Part shown: one piece after another, positions 57,551-64,000 of the stretch
Numbering within the stretch: the stretch's first letter is position 1
Layout: the number at the start of each line of letters is the position of its first letter
Source of the DNA: Sisyra terminalis
Taxonomy: Eukaryota; Arthropoda; Insecta; Neuroptera; Sisyridae
Assembly (NCBI GenBank): GCA_958496175.1
Contig: OY292279.1
Span: forward strand, 5,890,001 to 5,954,000
Length of the DNA stretch: 64,000 nt
Direction of reading: 5' to 3'
Made by a program: the position numbers and the translations under genes
The notes under the pieces: model-generated
What the model saw: the letters and a program-made list of their open reading frames with translations, nothing else
Databases searched by the model: none
Told to the model about the DNA's origin: nothing

Positions 57551-58720
57551 TTAATTGTTCTCCAATGGCTTAACAATTTTCATCTTATTGTTGTTTGTTA
57601 AAAATGCGATACTGAAGTTATTTTTCTTTAGGAAGTTGGCGATTGAAAAACTGAATATATTATTGCAGTCTGATTTTATATATTTTTTGTTTTCTTTTGG
57701 TGGAGTTGGAAGAATGGATTTTTTATTAAATTTCGATATTATTTTGTCTATGATTGAACTGTCGTATCCGTTAGTAATGGCTATAAGTTTAATTATTTTA
57801 AATTCTTCTTTACGAGCTTTGGAGTTAAGAAAGAACTTGATTGCTTTGTACACTAGACCAATGAAAGCTGCCATTTTTTGGTTTCTTAGGTGAAATAATG
57901 TTTTATGAATGGTGGTTTTCGTTGTCGTTGATTTTCTGTATATATTGTATAACAACTATGCATTTTCACTGCTGATTGTTGAGGCTAAAGAGTTTATTAT
58001 TCCATTTAGATGGTGTTATGAAGTTAATTTTATTTAGATCGGATACCATATTGTCAATCTGTCGGGTAGTTCCATTAAAAAATATATAAGTATCATCTAT
58101 ATATCTTCCATAATATAATATTTTATTTTTGTATGTATTGTTCACAATATATTTATTTTCAAAGTGATTCATGTAAATGTTGGCTAGGAGTCTTGATAAA
58201 GGGGAACCCATGGCCAAGGTTTCCTTTAGGTGATAAAAATTTTTGATTGAAAATGAAATAGTTTTGTTGTAATAGGATGGTTAGCAAACTTATTATGTCG
58301 TTGATTTCCATATAATTTTATATTTTTGATGTCATAAGATTATATTCCACAATTTTGATAGCTTCTTCAACAGGGGCATTTGTGTATAAGTTAAGAATAT
58401 CAAGTGATACTATTTTGATGTTCTGTGATAGTTTAAGGTTTTTATTATTATTCATAAATTCATATGTGTTTCTTCATGAATAATTTTCTTTCAACATGAT
58501 GCCTGATTTGATGGCTTGTACTAATTTTTTAAGCTAACCAATATCTAGATGCAAGTTTGTAATCCACTACCGGTCGGATTGGCATATTTATTTTATGGAT
58601 TTTGGGTTAACTATGAAGTATTGGATCTAAAGGTTTTATTGGCTTGAGGATTTTTTTTGAAATTCGTTTTCAAAAAGATAGCTACTTTCATTATGGTCTT
58701 GTATAAAGTTTTGGTCAAGT
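57551..58720 (-). pseudogene. PLE reverse transcriptase
   Basis: Two open pieces: TLAMGSPLSRLLANIYMNHF, then YYGRYIDDTYIFFNGTT (58217-57966), and YNIYRKSTTTKTTIHKTLFH to the end (57955-57551). MGSPLS and the catalytic YIDD are RT blocks 4 and 5; IYRK and the -AAF--L--- segment are the PLE continuation. Upstream, 58720-58220 can be read only with many stops (for example PTLNLTKTLYK). The element copies its RNA through this enzyme; here it is inactive. Confidence 0.75.
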
Positions 58721-58811
58721 TCAGAGTTGGATCTTCTTTCAACTGATGAATTATATTGTTTTCAAAATAAGAAGACAATTCAGGTTGTTTAAGATCAATT
58801 TTTTATTTAAT

Positions 58812-58865
58812 ATTCAAAATAGTTACGTTTCGTTACGTATCGAAACTTCATCAGGCTTCTTGAAT
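58812..58865 (-). ncRNA. Hammerhead ribozyme, family B, copy 2 left
   Basis: Minus-strand outer stem I AUUCAA with UUGAAU, inner AGC with ACU (one mismatch), core CUGAUGA, extra A, stem II GUUUC with GUAAC (one mismatch), GAAACGUA. Core intact. Confidence 0.6.
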
Positions 58866-58920
58866 CACAAAAAATATATTATTTTCAATTTAAATTCAAG
58901 AAATAAATAATATATTTATT

Positions 58921-58957
58921 AGCCTGATGAAGTTACGATACGTAACAAAACGTAGCT
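58921..58957 (+). ncRNA. Hammerhead motif, family B, copy 2 right, decayed
   Basis: Inner stem I AGC with GCU, core CUGAUGA and stem II GUUAC/GUAAC are perfect, but the GAAA box begins AAAA (invariant G12 lost) and the outer stem I strand is gone. Probably inactive. Confidence 0.5.
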
Positions 58958-59039
58958 ATTTTTAATATTAAAAAAATTTAAATAAAAAAACCGATCTTAA
59001 ACAAACTGAATTGTCTTCTTATTTAATAAAAGTTGAGAT

Positions 59040-59875
59040 CTGAATTTTATCATTTTTTTTATTTTCTTTAATGAATTGTTTTGTTTTGTTCGTATATTCA
59101 TCCTTGTTAATGATTACGATGATTTCTCTTTTATCGCCTTTTGTGATATATGCGTTATTTTTGTGTATTTTTTCTTTTATATTGTTAATTTCCAATTGAT
59201 CTTGATGGAATGAAGATTTAATTTTGTTAATAGTTTCATGTAAATTTGATTTTAATCTCTTATAGCTTCTTTTTATGATATATCGTGCTTCGTTCTGGAG
59301 GTCTTATTTTGAAGGTGTTCTGATGATTGATTCTGATTTAAGTATATCGTGTTATAAAGTATTATTTTTGAATTTTGGTAAATTGAATTCTGGGCCTTTG
59401 TTAAATGTGATAACTTCATCTTTGGTGAACTTGATATTAGTGCAATTATATAATCTGCCATGAAATTGGTGGGAGCTTTCGTTAATATCTTTTTTATTTT
59501 TTGTTGTAATTTCATCTTTTTTGTTACTATTTTGGGCCATATTAACCTGTTGATTTCAATAATGATAGGCTCAACTGTACATGGATGAACGATGTTGAGA
59601 AATTGCAAATGAACTTTGTAAAGACCATAATTGATTTCATCTTTTTTCCCGTAAAGGTGTTTTATTTCATAAGATATCCATCCTTTTATGGCTAATTGCT
59701 GTGTATTCTTGGCACTTGGTGACGTGTTTTTGAAATTCACTTGTGCGTATTTTGGTGTGATGTCAAGTTGGAGGCATTTTTTATTGATTTTGATGTCTCC
59801 TGAAACTAGGAAAAGTTTAATTTTCAATATAATTAAATTAGAGATATATTTGGTTTGACTTGACAAAATAATCAT
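59040..59875 (-). pseudogene. PLE N-terminal region
   Basis: The 200-codon frame 59875-59273 starts near the terminal hammerhead (MIILSSQTKYISNLIIL) and contains LKNTQQ-like and CTVEPIIIEINR segments without strong motifs. After a frame change, RRSYKRLKSNLHETINKIKS leads into KGDKREIIVIINKDEYTKQ. The last segment matches the PLE sequence ADKG---VIM---Y that precedes the RT. It is cut off from the RT by the family B palindrome. Confidence 0.6.
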
Positions 59876-59910
59876 TACCTGATGATGACAGCCAAAAACT
59901 GTTTAAAGAA
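59873..59910 (+). ncRNA. Hammerhead motif, family D, other PLE end, truncated
   Basis: AUUAC, CUGAUGA and stem II (GACAG, CUGUU) are intact, but the following GAAAUAAGUCGUAAU is deleted (present in the left-end copy). Not functional. Confidence 0.5.
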
Positions 59911-60182
59911 GAAATTGAGTCGTAAGACAAATATTATTATTCATTAATTAATTGTGACTCGGAAATTAATAAAATATTTATCAATGTTAAAAATATTTTT
60001 TATTCTAAATATTTCTCTTCGTTAGCTTTTACTTTTGTCCATCACTCAAATAACATACGCATTCCATTTCAAAAAAATTCTTTGTCTTGCGAAATGATCG
60101 AGGAATCGATCTAATTTTTGACAATTTTCTTAAAATCTAAGGTAGTCAAACGTGAGGATTTCTGATGAATATGCCAGGTGGG

Positions 60183-60861
60183 ACCGTAAACAAGTTGACG
60201 CCAAATATTAATTACTTTTAAAAAACCGAATACCAAAAAATTGCTCATGAATTGCTTTTTTTAAATACACAATTTCTCCACTGCTATCATTAATCATTAA
60301 TTAATTAATCGTAATTAAAAAACCAAAATTTAATTCCCGATTATCTCGAATTATATGGACTTATTATTATTGTAATTGGTGTCAAAAAATTGCTCATCCT
60401 TTTTTCTATTTTATCCTTTTTTTGTTTTATAATTAAGCCAACAATATAAGTTTGTTTACATGGATGTATACACATGTAACCTAATAAGTCACTATGGCTT
60501 GGCCTCATAAAAGCGGCAAGCAAATTGTCGCGCGACGATGACGTCACAATTATTACTCGGAGGCTTACAGCCGTAAAATAATTAATTATTTTATTAATTA
60601 ATTATAAACGATTTTATGAACAAAAAAATCGTGAGAAGAAAAAAAGATGAGCAATTTTTTGGCACCAATTACAATAATAATAAGTCCATATAATTCGAGA
60701 TAATCGGGAATTAAATTTTGGTTTTTTAATTACGATTAATTAATTAATGATTAATGATAGCAGGGGAGCAATTGTGTATTTCGAAAAAGCAATTCATGAG
60801 CAATTTTTTGGTATTCGGTTTTTTAAAAAAAAATAATATTCGGCGTCAACTTGTTTACGGT
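60183..60861. mobile_element. Long-TIR element with 10 bp TSD (MULE-like), 679 bp
   Basis: Arms of about 240 bp are inverted copies: accgtaaacaagttgacgcc at the left and its reverse complement at the right end (60842-60861). Perfect direct repeats GCCAGGTGGG flank it at 60173-60182 and 60862-60871. A 9-10 bp duplication with long TIRs is typical of Mutator-like elements. The 215 bp centre is unique; a GC-rich part (60520-60545) includes tgacgtca. No coding sequence. Confidence 0.85.
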
Positions 60862-61099
60862 GCCAGGTGGGGCATTCTATTAAAGTTCCTCAAAAATTTC
60901 CATATTTTTTAAAAATTCAATTCAGTTGGTTGTAAGGATCGTAGTTCTTTGTTCTAATTTGATGACAAGAATTTAGCCTATTGGTTTACGTCAATCTAAT
61001 ACGTCATTAATTATAATCCCTCAAATTTTATTTGTTCATTTAATATGTTAATAAAATTTTATATAGTTTCCAATATTCTATACTTGTATAAATGTTTTA

Positions 61100-61215
61100 A
61101 AGTGTCTTCTGAAACTAGAAAAAGTGAAAAACTTTTGTTTTCAAATTAATTAAATTAGAGATACATTTGGTTTGACCACAATAATAAAAAAATACTTATC
61201 AATGTTAAAATTTAC
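61100..61215 (-). repeat. PLE end fragment lacking the hammerhead block
   Basis: cttctgaaactagaaaaagt, then ttaaattagagatacatttg and gtttgacca match 59800-59870, and acttatcaatgttaaaa matches 59968-59984. The 90 bp that hold the family D motif and terminal repeat in the other copy are absent. Confidence 0.5.
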
Positions 61216-62329
61216 TGAAATTTTAATTTTTTTTCTAACAAAAACCAAACCAGAAATCGTCAAACTTTAGACGCAAAACTTTCGTGAAACTCAATAAAAA
61301 GCTCAATTACGTCATTAACAACTGTTTAGTTAATTTAAAGGTTCAGTAACTTTCCATAATTTAGTTACATAGAAAATTATTTCATCTTTAGAACTAACAA
61401 CATTTGAACAAAAGGCAACAGAAACAATTAACTATGAAATAATACAACCTACGACTGCAAACAAATAGTTCAATTGGGGAATGTTTAGAATGGAAACTTG
61501 GTCAACTTGGTCGATAATTTAATAGTTATAAACTACCAAGGTTAATAACCGTTTCAAAGCTTGAAGAAAACTTAAATCATTTTCTAGATTCAAGAAATTG
61601 TAATTACCAAGAAATATTTTCCAAAAACTTCCAATTTTGGGGAATTGTGTGGGAAAACTAGATAAAAAATACAAATTTTGGCTTTCCGAAAACAACAGTA
61701 AATATGAATTGTGGAAAATTACCGATTGAAATTTAAAATTATTTATGCTTAAAACTTTTCCTCAACTCACCTTTGTTGGAAAGCTTGCTCAACTTCCCTT
61801 TGTTTGTATAATTTGCATCGTTGTATTATTATGTTGGGATTAGTCTTATACTTACATTTCTATATCTCTTCGTTCATTTCCCAAATGTCGAGTTCAAGTG
61901 GGCAAAATGGCGAGTTGATCGAGTTTTAGTTTACACTCACGTTGTGGTCACACTAAGTGTGGACTCAAGCACTGTGGAATGGGGCTGGATCGAATCGGAT
62001 ATTCACTAGTTTGGGGCATTCATCCCCCAAATTCTCACGGTGGGGATTCATTCCAGGGATACGAATGTGTGTTTATCTAGAACTCTTGTACTACTGCTCG
62101 GCTTTGGCCACGTTTACATCGTTCAAGTAGCCAAAGCACACGGCCCTATCCCCAACCCCAAACCCCACAATTCCCGTGCTTGTCCCTTGTGGCAGAGCAT
62201 CACTCACGTCATTATGTCATGGAGATGCTCGCCCTCAAAACATCCTTAGGGATTACCACAACGATGCCGTTCTACCTTCTTTTAGGCTCCTCATTTTCAC
62301 ACACATACATACTCGCCCGTCCATTGCGA

Positions 62330-62333
<4 letters not shown>

Positions 62334-62401
<68 letters not shown>
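62334..62401. repeat. TA dinucleotide microsatellite, about 34 units
   Basis: An uninterrupted alternating TA run. The two ORFs that read IYIYIY across it are artefacts. Confidence 0.95.
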
Positions 62402-62403
<2 letters not shown>

Positions 62404-62763
62404 TCCCCTCGACCGCCTCAATTCCCATCTTTTACCGTTTACGGATCTCGTGCATGAATAATTGTTTGGAGCATTTACGAACGAAATGGCCTCTGAATTC
62501 TATAATGGATTATTATTTAACCGTCTCAACGGAGTGACCTTAAGGAACTAGAACTAGGTAATTTGTGTGAATTTCATTCCGTTTATTGTCCATGTTATAT
62601 ATACATCTTGGCTTCAACAAATAAATGATATTGCCTTTTACTTTCTATCCTACTTTTATACAAGCTTTTTTCACAAAATACTTTGTACCTTTTTCTAGAA
62701 TGTATGTTGAAAAATAACTTTAATACTAATTGCGGAGATTAACCATAAAATACTCATCTAGTT

Positions 62764-62966
62764 CAGCGGTTCCTAACCTTTTTTAGCCGCGGACCCCCAA
62801 GGAAATCAAGCATAATGCCAAGGACTTCTGAGTGAAAAAAAGGTGCAATTTTCTGACACTGTTATATTTTAGTATTCCTGCATTAAATTAAAAAACAAAA
62901 AACAAACATCTTCAAATGGGACCGCGGACCGGCAGGGGTCCGCGGACCACAGGTTAGGCAACAACA
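62764..62966. mobile_element. hAT MITE, 203 bp, perfect 8 bp TSD
   Basis: Left end CAGCGGTTCCTAACC; on the minus strand the right end reads TGTTGTTGCCTAACC. Perfect direct repeats ATCTAGTT at 62756-62763 and 62967-62974. Subterminal gccgcggacccc and ggggtccgcggacc are mirrored. No coding sequence. Confidence 0.85.
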
Positions 62967-63104
62967 ATCTAGTTGGATTCAAAATAAATGGAATCAATAA
63001 AACAAAAAATTGAGAAAATGGTTGACCCAAAAGGCCATATCTGCAATTTCCCGCTAAGTTCAGTTATTATGCGCTTGCAATTTTGCCGCTTTTGCGATGG
63101 TTTT

Positions 63105-63475
63105 AGAGCTCGAAGAGCTCAAAAATTTATTATTATATTTTAAACTCTCCAAGCTCAAAAAAAGCTGTTTGATACTTTTGAGCTCTTCAAGCCAATATAT
63201 AAAATATATAAAATTGCATTGGTTAATGTAAACCGCGTGAAATTCAGTTTACACAATTGAAAGTTATAGCAGTTTGAAAATGAAAAAAATCGTTTTACAT
63301 CAAACTTTTGGCTCGAAGAGCTTTTTTTGAGCTTGGAGAGCTTAAAATATGTCAATAAATTTTTGAGCTCTTCAAGCCCAAAAGTCTAATAAAAGTTTGA
63401 TAAAAAACGATTTTTTTCACTTTCAAACTGCTATAACTTTCAATTGAGTTAACTGATTTTCACGCGGTTCGTGTG
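63105..63475. repeat. Nested palindromes built on AGCTC and AAGAGCT motifs
   Basis: aaaccgcgtgaaattcagtt (from 63228) to caaacttttgg is mirrored in 63375-63470. The centre and the left flank contain repeated gagctcgaagagctcaaaa and gagctcttcaagcc blocks. Non-coding; the minus ORF of 66 codons across it is incidental. Type of element unknown. Confidence 0.6.
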
Positions 63476-63492
63476 CATTTTTTTATATTTAG

Positions 63493-64000
63493 TAGACTAG
63501 GGCAAAAAATCGACTTTTTTTTTTGAAAAGTATATCAAAAATATTATTCAAGGTGGCAAAAATCTATCACCTTCGGGAGGTCTATCATCTTCAATTTCGA
63601 TTTTTTATTTGTGCTTTCATTTTTGCGTAAATGCTGTCAAACTATCAAGGTAAAAAAAATTATCTGCACATATATTTATAGAAAATTAAATTTCCTACGG
63701 AAAACGTTTCTTTAAAAATTTTTGCCAGACACGCCGGGTTTCCGAATAATCAAGCTTCAGACAATGATATAATTTTTAGATTTATCTTCTTTACTTTGGA
63801 ATTTTGTAACTAACGAGCAAATAAGTATATAGAAATAAACAATATGGATTCTTAAAGGGAATTTAATGCCTTACAAAAAAAATCCTTAACGTTTTTACAT
63901 AAAATTGTTTTTTCAAAAGTTATTCACAATTAAATTTGAAGTAATGATTAAATTATTGTTTTTTCCGTTGTTGAACCAATTGTGAAAGTGTGATTTTATG
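63493..64000. mobile_element. FB1 palindromic MITE, copy e, cut by the window edge
   Basis: Starts TA plus gactagggcaaaaaatcgac, then the FB1 left arm (tttgtgctttcatttttgcg, ctgtcaaactatcaaggtaa) up to the central tttccgttgttgaaccaatt. The cttaatattaat palindrome is replaced by ttcgggaggtc. The right arm should follow outside the window. Confidence 0.8.

Larger units (their letters stand above)
58770..59035. mobile_element. Family B hammerhead palindrome, compact copy 2, inside the PLE
   Basis: A 260 bp inverted repeat: left aataagaagacaattcaggt through a minus-strand hammerhead (58812-58865), a short AT spacer, and a right arm with a damaged plus-strand hammerhead (58921-58957) ending tgaattgtcttcttattt. 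It interrupts the PLE frame between its N-terminal region and reverse transcriptase, so it is the younger insertion. No clear target duplication. Confidence 0.75.
57124..59943 (-). mobile_element. Penelope-like retroelement with inverted hammerhead ends
   Basis: Both ends carry the same block in inverted orientation: ggataataatatttgtctta at the left and its reverse complement near 59924-59943. Each block is followed inwards by a family D hammerhead (57163-57207 minus; 59873-59910 plus, damaged). Between them, on the minus strand, lie the PLE N-terminal region, reverse transcriptase and GIY-YIG endonuclease in the family's order. Inverted terminal repeats and hammerheads are both known for PLEs. 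A family B palindrome (58770-59030) interrupts the coding region. Many stops; dead copy. Confidence 0.8.
60872..62755. other. Unique stretch with a PLE scrap and a microsatellite
   Basis: 61100-61215 repeats the sequence of 59799-59875 plus 59960-59985, without the hammerhead block between. 61850-62330 is GC-richer, unique and without recognised coding. The rest is AT-rich. Confidence 0.45.

Noticed and set aside
62176..62461. Two 93-codon ORFs rich in IY repeats
   Set aside because: They read through the TA microsatellite in different frames and are artefacts.
1..64000. CRISPR arrays, rRNA genes, bacterial operons
   Set aside because: None seen. The repeats are palindromic transposons and the tandem array is a mariner derivative; all context is eukaryotic.

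Overview
This is eukaryotic, very AT-rich, gene-poor DNA, most likely from an insect. The mobile-element complement (Jockey-like LINEs, mariner, hAT, Helitrons, a Penelope-like element, TTAA and TA MITEs) and an uncharacterised protein family that I recognise from arthropod genomes point that way. I see no operons, ribosome binding sites, CRISPR arrays, rRNA genes or complete host genes. The only plausible host coding sequence is one exon-like block on the minus strand (19773-19945) encoding FG-nucleoporin-type repeats followed by a GTAAGT donor. Short GC-richer islands (about 15.0-15.6, 27.6-28.2, 33.6-34.0, 40.5-41.6, 48.1-48.3, 50.9-51.9, 56.2-56.6 and 61.8-62.5 kb) look like unique, possibly regulatory DNA between repeats.

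Layout. 0-1.8 kb: the 3' part of a hAT transposon, itself interrupted by a TTAA-flanked MITE and inserted into a Penelope-like (PLE) fragment. 3.5-5.6 kb: large palindromes carrying hammerhead-ribozyme-like motifs (families C and A). 8.0-9.3 kb: tandem copies of a mariner 3' end. 10.7-11.9 and 16.4-17.6 kb: two composite copies of a palindromic TA-flanked MITE (FB1), on either side of a 2.4 kb Helitron (12415-14830). 20.8-21.5 and 23.2-23.7 kb: two more hammerhead family A palindromes. 25.7-26.7 and 29.2-30.3 kb: palindromic elements FB2 and FB3, the latter splitting a Helitron that still encodes the start of its Rep/helicase protein. 34.3-36.2 kb: a Jockey-like LINE with an inverted 5' part. 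36.2-37.8 kb: a second Jockey fragment between inverted hammerhead family B arms. 38.6 kb: a mariner end. 39.2-40.0 and 49.5-50.5 kb: FB1 copies. 42.1-43.3 kb: a minus-strand Helitron. 45.1 kb: a hAT MITE. 46.3-47.5 kb: a TIR-bounded unit holding a broken copy of the uncharacterised arthropod family. 52.6-54.8 kb: a mariner interrupted by a stretch holding LINE DNA. 54.9-55.8 kb: a second TTAA MITE. 57.1-59.9 kb: a broken PLE with reverse transcriptase and GIY-YIG parts, hammerhead family D motifs at both inverted ends, and a family B palindrome inside its coding region. 60.2-60.9 kb: a long-TIR element with a 10 bp target duplication. 62.3-64.0 kb: a TA microsatellite, a hAT MITE and further palindromes.

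Main theme. Four sequence-unrelated hammerhead-like families (A-D) lie within 60 kb, and all occur as head-to-head inverted pairs. Three show recognisable stem I and stem II pairing around conserved CUGANGA and GAAA boxes. Family D sits at the ends of a PLE, and two family A copies are flanked by perfect 10 bp target duplications. They therefore look like termini of PLE-type retroelements and their non-autonomous derivatives. Hammerheads in PLEs are known. The density, the consistent inverted pairing and the shared extra nucleotide before stem II are what deserve a second look. A second candidate novelty is the TIR/TSD-bounded unit at 46288-47512.
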